Below, piece by piece: positions 25,585-32,850 of a stretch of 32,850 bases of DNA. The DNA comes from Atopobiaceae bacterium (lineage in GTDB: Bacteria; Actinomycetota; Coriobacteriia; Coriobacteriales; Atopobiaceae). Made by a program: the position numbers and the translations under genes. The notes under the pieces were generated by a model. It saw only the letters and a list, made by a program, of their open reading frames with translations. It did not search any database and was not told where the DNA came from. Where the stretch lies: contig JAFUCQ010000029.1 in NCBI GenBank assembly GCA_017459605.1, forward strand, positions 1 through 32,850. Reading direction: 5' to 3'. Each line of letters starts with the position of its first letter. The stretch's first letter is position 1.

Positions 25585-26733
25585 ATGACGTTTACGTATG
25601 TTGTTACATATTTTCTTGTAGCTCTTACGTGTAGTGTTGTTGCTACTGTCATTTTGAATCAGCTGACCTCGGACATGGGAACCGAGCTTGAGGTTCGCTC
25701 TTTTAGAAGTTACGTTGCATGGTATTTAGTCTTTGCTTTGACTAATGCCGTGTGGGTGTGGATTAACTACGGCTTTCTCCATCTGCCAGGAACCATCTTT
25801 AGCGTGGTCAACCTCGTGGCTATTTGTATGGCATCGTACTATTGGTTTAGCTACGTTGAGCTGAGGCTGGACTCCGATCGCGTGATGGGTGCTGCCTTTC
25901 GCGTCGTGTCGTTGATTCCACTCGTTGTGGCGATTCTTCTGGTGGTCACAACACCGCTGACGCATCTCGTGTTTCACTATGAAGGCGAGTCATACATTCA
26001 CGGCCCGCTCTATTCAACTATGGCAATTCTTGCGATTTTGTATTTGGTTGCCGCCTCTATCGATTTGGGACTCCACTTTTCTCAAGTTCAATCTCCTTCC
26101 CAGAGAAGACAGTATGCAACGCTCATCTGGTTTTTGTTGTTTCCCGTGGTTGGCGGTGTTGTTGACATCTTTATTCCCAACCTGCCAGTTATGGAGCTGA
26201 TGCTGCTCATTGGTACGAGTTTGGTATACACCAACATGCAGCATTCGCGTATCTACAGTGACGCGCTCACAGGGCTTAACAACCGACGTCTTGCAGACGA
26301 ATATCTCCTTAATCGTATTGCTATTGCTTCTGAGGAAAACCCGCTCTACCTATTCATGTGCGACGCAAATCTCTTTAAGAACGTCAATGACAAGTACGGC
26401 CATAGCGAGGGAGATCGAGCGCTCTGTACGATTGCTCAGGCGCTTCGTGAAGCTGCAGGTCCTACGCACTGTCACATTTCTCGTTGGGGTGGCGACGAAT
26501 TTGTGCTCATTGGAGATGCCACGAGTATTCCTGTCCCCGAAGAACTCATGGACTCGATTCAAACGCGCCTCTCTGAGATTGCTCAAGAGCGAGAGCTTCC
26601 CTATGGCCTGTCGCTCAGTATGGGATATGCTACCTGCACCAATCCCAAAGCTAAGGCAAGCGATCTCATGAAGCAGGCCGATAAGGCCATGTACGAGGCG
26701 AAGCATCGCGCTCACGCCGAGCTTGCCAGCTAA
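25585..26733 (+). CDS. Membrane-bound diguanylate cyclase (GGDEF), second copy
   Basis: A 382-residue protein with the same plan as the product of 9479-10660: six or seven N-terminal hydrophobic helices (about 1-215) and a C-terminal GGDEF domain. FMCDANLFKNVNDKYGHSEGD keeps the first metal Asp but has Asn where the usual second Asp stands; RWGGDEFVLIG carries the GGDEF motif at residues 302-306. The RxxD inhibitory site is replaced by PTHC. Both proteins share the segment (Y/E)(G/S)...HGPL(F/Y)S in the sensor, so they are probably paralogues. ATG 25585 is chosen because GGAAG lies eight bases upstream; the frame is open to 25534. It likely makes cyclic di-GMP; the signal sensed is unknown. 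Confidence 0.88.
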   Translation: MTFTYVVTYFLVALTCSVVATVILNQLTSDMGTELEVRSFRSYVAWYLVFALTNAVWVWINYGFLHLPGTIFSVVNLVAICMASYYWFSYVELRLDSDRVMGAAFRVVSLIPLVVAILLVVTTPLTHLVFHYEGESYIHGPLYSTMAILAILYLVAASIDLGLHFSQVQSPSQRRQYATLIWFLLFPVVGGVVDIFIPNLPVMELMLLIGTSLVYTNMQHSRIYSDALTGLNNRRLADEYLLNRIAIASEENPLYLFMCDANLFKNVNDKYGHSEGDRALCTIAQALREAAGPTHCHISRWGGDEFVLIGDATSIPVPEELMDSIQTRLSEIAQERELPYGLSLSMGYATCTNPKAKASDLMKQADKAMYEAKHRAHAELAS

Positions 26734-26756
26734 CGCAGGCAAAGTGTACAAGGTTT

Positions 26757-26856
26757 CCCAGCTTCCTGCTACGGAGTTCCCAGCTCCCAGCTTCCCAGCT
26801 TACCAGCTTCCCAGCTTACCAGCTTCCCAGCTTCCCAGCTACGGAGCTCCCAGCTC
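26757..26856 (+). repeat. 8 bp tandem repeats (CCCAGCTT / ACCAGCTT)
   Basis: Starting 23 bases after the stop of the second GGDEF gene, a run of about seven or eight contiguous 8-mers CCCAGCTT or ACCAGCTT spans 26779-26840. It is flanked on both sides by GCTACGGAG followed by YTCCCAGCT (26768 and 26838). The outer copies suggest a block duplication as well as 8 bp slippage. Confidence 0.88.
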
Positions 26857-26891
26857 TCACCCTCGTCCTCAAAGGTCGTCTCAGGTTTCGT

Positions 26892-27000
26892 CTACTGTAC
26901 GAACATTTTTGGCCTTACGAAAAGAGCTGCAAGATATCCGCAGGTCAGAGACTTGACATTTTTATGACATAAAACTTTGAACGAGAAGTTCGTACAGTAG
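26892..27000. repeat. 109 bp element bounded by perfect 13 bp inverted repeats
   Basis: CTACTGTACGAAC (26892-26904) and GTTCGTACAGTAG (26988-27000) are exact inverses. Between them lie TTGACA (26953-26958), a perfect -35 word, and the 15 bp palindrome TTTTATGACATAAAA (26960-26974). No normal -10 box at 17 bases was found. The whole gene-free stretch 26734-27063 separates two convergent genes, so no known promoter is needed here. It may be a miniature mobile element or a small-RNA locus. Confidence 0.55.
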
Positions 27001-27010
27001 TTGCGAGAGG

Positions 27011-27058
27011 AAGCGTCCTTGTGGCTGTTGGGTAATCGGCAGCCAAGCGAGGACGCTT
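27011..27058. terminator. Possible terminator hairpin between convergent genes
   Basis: AAGCGTCCT (27011-27019) pairs with AGGACGCTT (27050-27058), and GGCTG (27022-27026) with CAGCC (27040-27044), giving a two-part stem. It begins five bases after the stop of the metallophosphoesterase when read on the minus strand. No T-run is present. Confidence 0.45.
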
Positions 27059-27063
27059 GACAG

Positions 27064-27879
27064 CTACACAGTGCTCTTGTCTGTCTGTTGCGTGTTGTTC
27101 CTCTGTGATTGCAGCCAGTGGGGAACAGAAGCTTCAGAGTCCCAGCTTGTCTCGGCACGAAGTGTGTGATGCTCTACGGGATGTGTCTCGCCTAAGCGCA
27201 CAATGTCGTGATAGATGAGCCGATGCGCAGGTTCAAGAGCCATGTCTTTGTGGTGATGACCAAAGTACCAGAGCTTAAAACTTAAGTGATGCTCGAGGAT
27301 ATCAAGCCAGTCAGTGAGCTCATCAGGGCCCTGCCAGATGTTGCCGTCGGGATAGACGCGCCTCAACAGAGAGCTGGCACAACAGTGGGTGAGAACGTAG
27401 TCTACCTTCCAATCGCAGGCGTCGAGTGACACGTGTGCTTCTTCGAGTTCTGCCTGTGTGGGGAGTTCTTCTTTCCACCAGCTCACGCCTTCGACACGGG
27501 CTTTTCGGTCTATTGAAGTGGCGCCTCCCATGGTAAAGATGCGCTGGCCGTCAAGCTCAAAGACCTGTCCTCGCATGAGATGCAAAACGCTGGGCGAAAG
27601 CTCGTGGATGCGACCACCATTCCAGCGGCGTTCGGGAAACTCTGCCAAGGCAGCGTGGTTTTCGTGGTTGCCATCGATGAACAGGGTTGTCCACGGACGA
27701 TTCTCGAGCCAATCGCGCCACCAAAGCTCTTCTGCCGAGTCGCACCACACCAGTCCAAAGTCACCAACAACAATGATGTAGTCATCCTTGGTGAGCGTTG
27801 TTCCCAAGGGAAAGTTCTTCGTCGAAAAACGGTGTATTTGCGCTGATCCGTGAAGATCTCCTGTTACGTAAATTGCCAT
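27064..27879 (-). CDS. Calcineurin-like metallophosphoesterase
   Basis: A 271-residue phosphoesterase with two-metal active site. The motifs in order are GDLHG (7-11), VVGDFGLVW (around 37-45), FIDGNHENH (67-75), VLTHC and GHHHKD, which together are the complete set of metal ligands. Substrate could be a phosphoprotein, nucleotide or cyclic nucleotide; the sequence does not decide. The Trp-rich helix after GDFG (WWRDWLENRPW) is usual for a bacterial subfamily found beside toxin-like or accessory genes. GAGAA lies four to five bases before the ATG, a weak site. It follows the Fic gene on the same strand with 81 bp between. Confidence 0.92.
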   Translation of the reverse strand: MAIYVTGDLHGSAQIHRFSTKNFPLGTTLTKDDYIIVVGDFGLVWCDSAEELWWRDWLENRPWTTLFIDGNHENHAALAEFPERRWNGGRIHELSPSVLHLMRGQVFELDGQRIFTMGGATSIDRKARVEGVSWWKEELPTQAELEEAHVSLDACDWKVDYVLTHCCASSLLRRVYPDGNIWQGPDELTDWLDILEHHLSFKLWYFGHHHKDMALEPAHRLIYHDIVRLGETHPVEHHTLRAETSWDSEASVPHWLQSQRNNTQQTDKSTV

Positions 27880-27960
27880 GCTGTTCTCGTTTTCTGGGTA
27901 CGTTGTAGTTGTGTTGTGTGGTTAGTACAGTGTCTGCGCCTGCTTACATCTTAGAGCCGA

Positions 27961-28716
27961 TTATGCCCATGCGCGGTCTCGCCACGTCTTGGCGCACTGC
28001 TCGGTGAGAAACTCCTTGAACGGCTCAAGGTCTCCCGTTCGAGCAAAAGCCTCAATTGCCGAGAAGTACGCTTTTTTGTCCTCGGCAAAGATGATGATAG
28101 GAGGATGTCCGCCTAACAGGAGCAGGTGATTCATGAGCATGCGACCCGATGTTCCACTGGCATCTGAGAAGGGATGGATTGCCTCGTAGCTGCAATGAAA
28201 ATAGCAGGCAATGATAAAAGCATGGCGCGGGTTGAGGTCAGCGAGTGCCTCCTGTACCTCGGCACAGAGTTCGCGTATGAGCGCGGGACAATCCTCAGCG
28301 GCGGCTCCTGCAGCAGCAAGTCCTGCAATGAGGTAGTCTCCCGAGCGGTATGACCCCGGGCGCTCGCCATCTGCAATCTGGCGCTCATCGTAGGTGCCCC
28401 ATGCGAGAGCGCGGTGCACGTCGAGGATGTAGTCCTCGTCGAAGGGACGCTCATGCTCGGTGTCGGCGCGCATCATGGTGTAGGCAGCAGCGTGTCCATG
28501 CAGCTCATAGAGGGTCTTGAGACTGCCAGAAAAGTTGCTCAGCTGTCCCTTTTGCATGACATCACGCGTGAGCTCAGGGGTGACCTCGTCATTCTCAATA
28601 CGCACTGAGTTGTAGGAGTAGTCGATGGCAAAGCGGTCGAGAAGCTTGTTTTGCTCGTCGGCATCGAGCTCAGCCCACCACTCTTTGCTTGCCTGATATG
28701 CAGTTTTGGTATCCAT
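27961..28716 (-). CDS. Class II Fic domain protein with altered active-site loop
   Basis: A 251-residue Fic protein. These enzymes usually transfer AMP to a hydroxyl on target proteins. An inhibitory motif SVRIEN (37-42), matching (S/T)xxxE(G/N), sits near the N-terminus, which defines class II. The GSYRSGDYLIAG segment (121-132) matches the conserved flap region. The catalytic loop is HPFSDASGTSGR (181-192) instead of HPFx(D/E)GNGRxxR: His and the first acid are kept, but Gly-Asn is Ala-Ser and the first Arg is Thr. This should weaken phosphate binding, so activity may be low or changed. AGGAGG lies about five bases before the ATG. Confidence 0.9.
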   Translation of the reverse strand: MDTKTAYQASKEWWAELDADEQNKLLDRFAIDYSYNSVRIENDEVTPELTRDVMQKGQLSNFSGSLKTLYELHGHAAAYTMMRADTEHERPFDEDYILDVHRALAWGTYDERQIADGERPGSYRSGDYLIAGLAAAGAAAEDCPALIRELCAEVQEALADLNPRHAFIIACYFHCSYEAIHPFSDASGTSGRMLMNHLLLLGGHPPIIIFAEDKKAYFSAIEAFARTGDLEPFKEFLTEQCAKTWRDRAWA

Positions 28717-28774
28717 CGTTCCTCCTCAAACTCGTTTGTGTTGCAGCTGTTGTGACGCGTGTGTACTGGGAAGC

Positions 28775-30178
28775 TTAGTCGCACTGTGTTCGACAAGCAC
28801 TTATCGCTACCTGCCATACGTCGCCAAAGGGCAGCGCCATCTCCCGAGCAACACGTGCAACCTCATCATGTTCAGGATACAGCCGACTGCCTCCCCATGG
28901 AAACTCAACTCGCTTAACGCTCATAGGTCCAAACTCAGTTTGGATGGATTCAATCGAGCGAACAAGAACGCTTCGCTGAAAACTCTGGCGACGAATGCCG
29001 ATGGTGGTTGTGTCTGCAAAGATGAGCGCTTCGAGCGTGTCAATAAGCTCTTCATTGCAGATGAGCTGGAGCTGCCAGCCGGGGCGTCCCTTTTTCATAA
29101 CGAGCGGGATGAGATGTGCTTCTCGAGCGCCTTTTTCCATAAGGGTGTCGATGATGCGACCAAGAGCCTCGCCTGTGCAATCGTCGAGGTCGCATTCGAG
29201 CTTCCACAAGGTCTCTTTAGGTGCAGAGCTTCCCAGGTAGCTTGGGCGCTTTGGGAGATTTCTGACCGGCTCAAGAAGCATGACGCGCAGGTAGCTGGGC
29301 AGCCCGTGATTGCGTTTGCCTGCTCCAATTCCCACGCCGGTGATTTTGTGGCGATAAGGCACGACGCTACTGGTTTTTATGGCGGCAACCACAGCAGCTC
29401 CCGTTGGTGTGGTGAGCTCGGCTGGGATATCCAGGCGCTCAAGGGTGAGCTTGTGGTCTGCCACGATGTGGGTGACCGCTGGCACTGGCACAGGGACAAT
29501 GCCGTGCTGGCAGCGGACGTTTCCGTGACCTTCAACGAGCTTCTCAACGATGACGTCGGTGATGTTGAGGTCGTCGAGACACACTGCGCAGGCGAGAATG
29601 TCGACGATGGAGTCGATGGCGCCAACTTCGTGAAAGTGTACGAGCTCTGGGGTAGTGCCGTGGGCTTTTGCCTCGGCCTCGGCGACGATGGTAAAGACTC
29701 GATGGGCTATAGATTTGGCGTTTTCGTTGGCTGAAGATGCGTCGATAATGGCGAGCACGTCGGCGAGGTGGCGATGGACATGGCTGTGGTGGTGCGCGTG
29801 CTCGTGGGTGTGTCCATGCCCGTGCTCGTGCGAATGCTCGTGGTGGTGTTCGTGCTCGTGTCCATGCGCGTGGTCGTGCTCGTGCTCGTGGTACGCCGTC
29901 GAATCCTTCTCGTCAAGAGAGCCATAGAGCCACTCCATGTCATGGTCGCGTCCAGCGTCCTCGCCCTCAAGAACAACGTCAAAATCGCAGGCAGCAAGCC
30001 CGCTCTTCTCAACCTGTGAAATCTTGAGCTCATAGCCCGAAAGATCGAGTGAGTCCAAAACCGCAACAAGCTTGTCTTGGCTGGCGCCCAAGTCCAGTAA
30101 GGCTCCCACCAACATGTCGCCTGCAATACCATAGTTGCATTCAATCAGTAAGGTTTTGCCCAGAGTTGTCTTGCTCAC
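28775..30178 (-). CDS. larC: LarC nickel insertion protein (single uninterrupted frame)
   Basis: Inserts nickel into the pyridinium bisthiocarboxylate cofactor of lactate racemase and other LarA-type enzymes, using CTP. The N-terminus LIECNYGIAGDMLVGALLDLGA, the segment LVHFHEVGAIDSIVDI, the PTGAAVVAA stretch and the C-terminal LECDLDDCTGEALG are family landmarks. Residues 97-137 hold 23 histidines in 41 positions, a likely nickel store. In Lactiplantibacillus plantarum the protein needs a programmed frameshift (larC1/larC2); here all 467 codons are in one frame. The start is GTG 30178 with GGGG six bases upstream. larA, larB and larE are not in the window. Confidence 0.95.
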   Translation of the reverse strand: MSKTTLGKTLLIECNYGIAGDMLVGALLDLGASQDKLVAVLDSLDLSGYELKISQVEKSGLAACDFDVVLEGEDAGRDHDMEWLYGSLDEKDSTAYHEHEHDHAHGHEHEHHHEHSHEHGHGHTHEHAHHHSHVHRHLADVLAIIDASSANENAKSIAHRVFTIVAEAEAKAHGTTPELVHFHEVGAIDSIVDILACAVCLDDLNITDVIVEKLVEGHGNVRCQHGIVPVPVPAVTHIVADHKLTLERLDIPAELTTPTGAAVVAAIKTSSVVPYRHKITGVGIGAGKRNHGLPSYLRVMLLEPVRNLPKRPSYLGSSAPKETLWKLECDLDDCTGEALGRIIDTLMEKGAREAHLIPLVMKKGRPGWQLQLICNEELIDTLEALIFADTTTIGIRRQSFQRSVLVRSIESIQTEFGPMSVKRVEFPWGGSRLYPEHDEVARVAREMALPFGDVWQVAISACRTQCD

Positions 30179-30241
30179 CGTCTGCCCCCTTAAAAGGTTC
30201 AGTGCCCCTTAACGCCATCTCTTTCTGCATGCCTTTTCCCT

Positions 30242-30263
30242 CACTTGTATTGTGCGACAAGTG
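30242..30263. promoter_or_regulatory. Inverted repeat in the larC-carD divergent region
   Basis: CACTTGT (30242-30248) and ACAAGTG (30257-30263) are exact inverses around eight bases, 64 bases upstream of the larC GTG. A 10 bp palindrome GAGAGCTCTC (30278-30287) lies close by, and the same decamer occurs at 13398-13407. The repeat is a candidate operator for larC. Confidence 0.35.
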
Positions 30264-30332
30264 GAGGCGCGAGTCGAGAGAGCTCTCGGGAGCCGTTGCG
30301 TGTAAAGGAGTGGAACTTTTGCGGAAAAGCAG

Positions 30333-30361
30333 TTCAAGCTTCTATAAGCAGAGCTTATAAT
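30333..30361 (+). promoter_or_regulatory. Promoter of the CarD/CdnL gene
   Basis: A perfect -10 box TATAAT (30356-30361) lies 17 bases after TTCAAG (30333-30338), a weak -35. CarD-type proteins stabilise open complexes at promoters with weak elements, so autoregulation is possible. The predicted start near 30367 leaves a leader of about 19 bases with GGAGG at 30376-30380. Confidence 0.6.
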
Positions 30362-30385
30362 AGAAATGCAGAGATGGAGGGCATC

Positions 30386-30889
30386 ATGTTTGATATTGGT
30401 GAGTATGTAGTTCATCCCGGACAGGGTGTGTGCAAGATTGACAGAATAGACTCTGAGCCCGCTGAGGTGTACGTACTTTTGCCTGTTGGTGACCGCCACT
30501 CAACGCATATTTCATTTCCTGTTGCCAGTCAGGGGCGCCTGCGTCCCATTTTGAGCGAAAAAGAAGCTCAATCTCTCATTGACTTGTGGCCCGAGATGGC
30601 AACCGATCCCTACACCGATCGCTCACTTGCTCTTGAAGAAGAGCATTTTAAGAAGCAGATTCGGCTTGGTACCTGCGAGGATTGCGTTCGGGTGGTTAAA
30701 ACCTTTATGGAGCGCATTGAGCAAGCACAGTCGATAAACAAAAAACCGCCCGTTGCCTATGAGCGGATCCTCAAAGAAGCGAGGTCTCGCTCGCTGACAG
30801 AGCTTTCGGTTGCACTGGGCACCACGGTGGAAGACGTACGTTCGCGCTTTGAAGGCATCGACCGTGTTGTACCTGCAGAAGAAGCATGA
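30386..30889 (+). CDS. CarD/CdnL-family RNA polymerase-binding transcription factor
   Basis: A 167-residue protein. The N-terminal CarD/TRCF RNA-polymerase-interacting domain reads FDIGEYVVHPGQGVCKID (2-19), continues with a strand pair (EVYVLLPVGD) and ends near residue 60. The helical C-terminal domain (about 70-165) is the part that contacts promoter DNA at the upstream fork in CdnL proteins. The length is close to CdnL (about 160). In actinobacteria such proteins stabilise the open complex, mainly at stable RNA promoters. ATG 30386 is chosen because GGAGG lies five bases upstream; an ATG at 30374 (MEGIM) is in the same frame but overlaps the ribosome site. Paralogues are usual in Coriobacteria, so this need not be the main copy. 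Confidence 0.88.
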   Translation: MFDIGEYVVHPGQGVCKIDRIDSEPAEVYVLLPVGDRHSTHISFPVASQGRLRPILSEKEAQSLIDLWPEMATDPYTDRSLALEEEHFKKQIRLGTCEDCVRVVKTFMERIEQAQSINKKPPVAYERILKEARSRSLTELSVALGTTVEDVRSRFEGIDRVVPAEEA

Positions 30890-30921
30890 GGCATGAGCAC
30901 TACGCTGCTACATGGCTACTG

Positions 30922-30991
30922 CTTGAGGGGTTGCTTAGAGTCCTCTAATTGCTACTTGTTTTGTTAACCCCTTCCCTAAAAGCCCCTCAAG
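30922..30991 (+). promoter_or_regulatory. Alternative hairpins upstream of kup
   Basis: CTTGAGGGG (30922-30930) is inverse to CCCCTCAAG (30983-30991). GGGGTT (30927-30932), which overlaps the first arm, is inverse to AACCCC (30966-30971). The two pairings exclude each other, as in attenuators or regulated terminators. The region may also include the carD terminator. It does not resemble the c-di-AMP (ydaO) riboswitch. Confidence 0.35.
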
Positions 30992-31030
30992 TGGCACAAT
31001 GGGTCAACTTGGCTTTCAAAGGAGAGGGCA

Positions 31031-32850
31031 ATGGCAAATGTGCGACGACTCGCTCGCAAAAACGAGTCCACTTCTACTGAGGGTGTTTCTAAGAGTTCGA
31101 GCATCCCCTTTAGCTTGGGAATGGTGCTGGTAACCTTAGGCGTCGTGTATGGCGACATCGGAACGTCGCCCATGTACACACTCAAAGCGATTATGTCCGA
31201 CAATGGTGGCTTGCCTACGATGCAAGAAGAAACAGTACTCGGAGCATTGTCGCTTTTAATCTGGACCATCACACTCATCACTACGGTTAAATACGTACTT
31301 GTAGCTATGAAGGCAGATAACCACAACGAAGGTGGTATCTTTGCGCTCTATAGTTTGGTACGAAAATGTGCCCGATGGCTTATCCTACCTGCGATGATTG
31401 GCGGTGCAGCACTGCTTGCAGATGGTATTCTCACACCTGCGGTGACAGTCACTACAGCAGTTGAGGGACTTCGAACTATCGATTTGGGGCAACGCCTCAT
31501 TGGCGAGAATCAAACTCTCGTTATTCTGATAACCATTGCAATCATCAGTGGACTTTTCTTTGTACAAAAGGCAGGAACAAGTTCGATTGGTAAAGCTTTT
31601 GGACCTCTGATGACGCTCTGGTTTTTATTTCTGGGTATTGGTGGTCTCGTCAACCTCTTTCTCAACATTGGGGTATTGAGAGCGTTCAATCCACTTCGCG
31701 GCCTGCTCTTTCTCTTCAATGGAAACATTAATCGAGCAGGCATTATGGTGCTTGGAAACGTATTTTTGTGTACCACTGGTGCCGAGGCGCTTTATTCAGA
31801 TATGGGACACGTCGGCAAGTCTAACATCTACTTCTCGTGGCCTTTTGTAAAGGCATGCCTCATCCTCAATTACCTTGGTCAAGGTGCTTGGATTCTGGCA
31901 AACAATTCGTCGGCTGAGCTGGCTGCTATTTCAGACCTCAATCCCTTCTATCAGATGTTGCCCGAGCTTGTTCGCCCCTTTGCGGTCATTCTGTCGGCTC
32001 TGGCAGCCATCATTGCAAGTCAAGCGCTTATTACAGGCAGCTACTCGATCGTCTCGGAAGCAACGCGCCTCAATCTGTTGCCGCACATGAAGATTGACTA
32101 TCCATCTGAGAACAAGGGTCAGATATATATTCCTCTCGTCAACACCATCATGTGGATTGGTTGCATTGGTGTGGTTCTGTTCTTCCAGACTTCGTCTCGT
32201 ATGGAGGCCGCCTACGGCTTGGCAATTACCCTGACCATGCTCATGACCACCATTTTGCTGACGGTCTACTTGGCAATTGTGCGGTCTCAAAAAGCGCTTT
32301 CTGTGCCATTCGCGGTTTTCTTTGGTGCCATCGAGTTCATCTTCTTCTTTGCAAGCCTAACCAAGTTCACGCATGGTGGCTATGTGACGGTGCTCATGGC
32401 CCTTGCTATCTTTTACGTTATGTTTGTGTGGCGCAGAGGTACTGCCATCGAGAGAAACCAGTCAGTCTTGCTGCCTATTCCCGATTACGTCAATCAACTT
32501 TCGAAGCTGCGTGAAGACGAGCACTATGCTCTTTTCGCTGATAACTTGGTTTATCTGACTAACAATCCAACGAAAGACCTGGTTGACCGAGACGTACTCT
32601 ATTCCATCTTGAACAAGCAGCCCAAACGCGCCAAGGCGTATTGGTTCTTAAACGTGCAGGTAACTGATGAGCCCTATACGCATGCGTATGTTGTCAACAA
32701 TTTTGGAACTGACTTTGTATTCAAGGTGCAAATGCAGCTTGGCTTTAGGGTGAATCAACGCGTCAATTCGTACATTAGGCAAGTTGTTACTGATTTGGTT
32801 GAGTCTGGTGAGCTGGCCGAACAAACCCACAATTATTCGATATACAGTGA
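31031..32850 (+). CDS. kup: KUP-type potassium uptake protein, C-terminus beyond window
   Basis: Proton-coupled K+ importer of the KUP/HAK/KT family. The frame is open from ATG 31031 to the window end (606 codons); family members have about 620-700, so only the end of the cytoplasmic tail is missing. The signature LGVVYGDIGTSPMYTL (36-51) lies at the first helix. NHNEGGIFALYSLVR, ADGILTPAVTV and GSYSIVSEATRLN follow in the expected order. About twelve helices end near residue 475, and the soluble tail begins with NQSVLLPIPDY. AAAGGAGAGG lies before the ATG. It may respond to potassium through the hairpins upstream; this is inference. Confidence 0.96.
   Translation, partial: MANVRRLARKNESTSTEGVSKSSSIPFSLGMVLVTLGVVYGDIGTSPMYTLKAIMSDNGGLPTMQEETVLGALSLLIWTITLITTVKYVLVAMKADNHNEGGIFALYSLVRKCARWLILPAMIGGAALLADGILTPAVTVTTAVEGLRTIDLGQRLIGENQTLVILITIAIISGLFFVQKAGTSSIGKAFGPLMTLWFLFLGIGGLVNLFLNIGVLRAFNPLRGLLFLFNGNINRAGIMVLGNVFLCTTGAEALYSDMGHVGKSNIYFSWPFVKACLILNYLGQGAWILANNSSAELAAISDLNPFYQMLPELVRPFAVILSALAAIIASQALITGSYSIVSEATRLNLLPHMKIDYPSENKGQIYIPLVNTIMWIGCIGVVLFFQTSSRMEAAYGLAITLTMLMTTILLTVYLAIVRSQKALSVPFAVFFGAIEFIFFFASLTKFTHGGYVTVLMALAIFYVMFVWRRGTAIERNQSVLLPIPDYVNQLSKLREDEHYALFADNLVYLTNNPTKDLVDRDVLYSILNKQPKRAKAYWFLNVQVTDEPYTHAYVVNNFGTDFVFKVQMQLGFRVNQRVNSYIRQVVTDLVESGELAEQTHNYSIYS

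Noticed and set aside
26981-26998. LexA (SOS) box
   Set aside because: GAAC and GTTC are five bases apart instead of the CGAAC-N4-GTTCG form, and no SOS gene follows.
29760-29905. Non-coding minisatellite of CTCGTG-type repeats
   Set aside because: It is the coding sequence of the LarC histidine tract; the repeats follow codons for His-Glu and His-Ala pairs.
30890-31030. c-di-AMP (ydaO) riboswitch upstream of kup
   Set aside because: The region is short and lacks the conserved ydaO motifs; only simple inverted repeats are visible.

Overview
The window is a 32.85 kb stretch of a gene-dense chromosome with roughly 50% G+C. It most likely comes from a Coriobacteriia genome (Actinomycetota), probably Atopobiaceae (Olsenella, Atopobium or Lancefieldella relatives). 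This is inferred from gene content and protein style: a CdnL/CarD-type RNA polymerase partner, an ilvB-ilvN-ilvC set, LarC, a PiT transporter with its DUF47 partner, long Q/A/P-rich surface proteins, and AGGAG-type ribosome sites. No rRNA, tRNA, CRISPR array, prophage or intact insertion sequence was seen.

Layout. Positions 1-2.4 kb hold two minus-strand genes of accessory character: an AlbA_2/ATPase-type regulator cut by the window edge, and an uncharacterised 318-residue protein. Positions 2.4-4.4 kb hold a small membrane protein, a broken gene and a 200 bp inverted-repeat element. A MATE exporter (minus) then faces away from the branched-chain amino acid genes ilvB, ilvN and ilvC (5.9-9.3 kb). 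A GGDEF protein follows, then a large secreted beta-helix-type protein (minus), an alpha/beta hydrolase convergent with engB, and a phosphate uptake pair (DUF47 accessory protein and PiT). Positions 17.5-19.7 kb hold a CPBP membrane protease, an acylphosphatase and a SixA-like phosphatase. Positions 19.8-24 kb encode an ABC exporter of the MacB/FtsX kind. Next come a decayed BrnT toxin with an intact BrnA-like antitoxin, a small Ala-rich protein, a lipoprotein (minus) and a second GGDEF protein. The last part has a metallophosphoesterase, a class II Fic protein with an unusual active-site loop, and LarC (all minus), then CarD/CdnL and the 5' three quarters or more of kup.

How the genes work together. 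IlvB and IlvN form acetohydroxyacid synthase, and IlvC performs the next step to valine and isoleucine. The DUF47 protein and PiT make a phosphate uptake module. The ATPase and the 1123-residue permease form one ABC complex, with an operator-like palindrome at its promoter. The two GGDEF proteins share the same membrane-sensor architecture, and both lack the RxxD inhibitory site.

The most notable non-coding theme is a series of tandem-repeat arrays placed 0-49 bases after stop codons (ilvN, first GGDEF, pit, acyP, the Ala-rich gene, second GGDEF). Each has its own unrelated unit (8, 14, 20, 24, 26 and 33 bp). Two further repeat arrays lie upstream of engB. Other structure includes a MITE-like 200 bp inverted repeat, a 74 bp long hairpin that shares a 12-mer with it, and a 109 bp element framed by perfect 13 bp inverted repeats.
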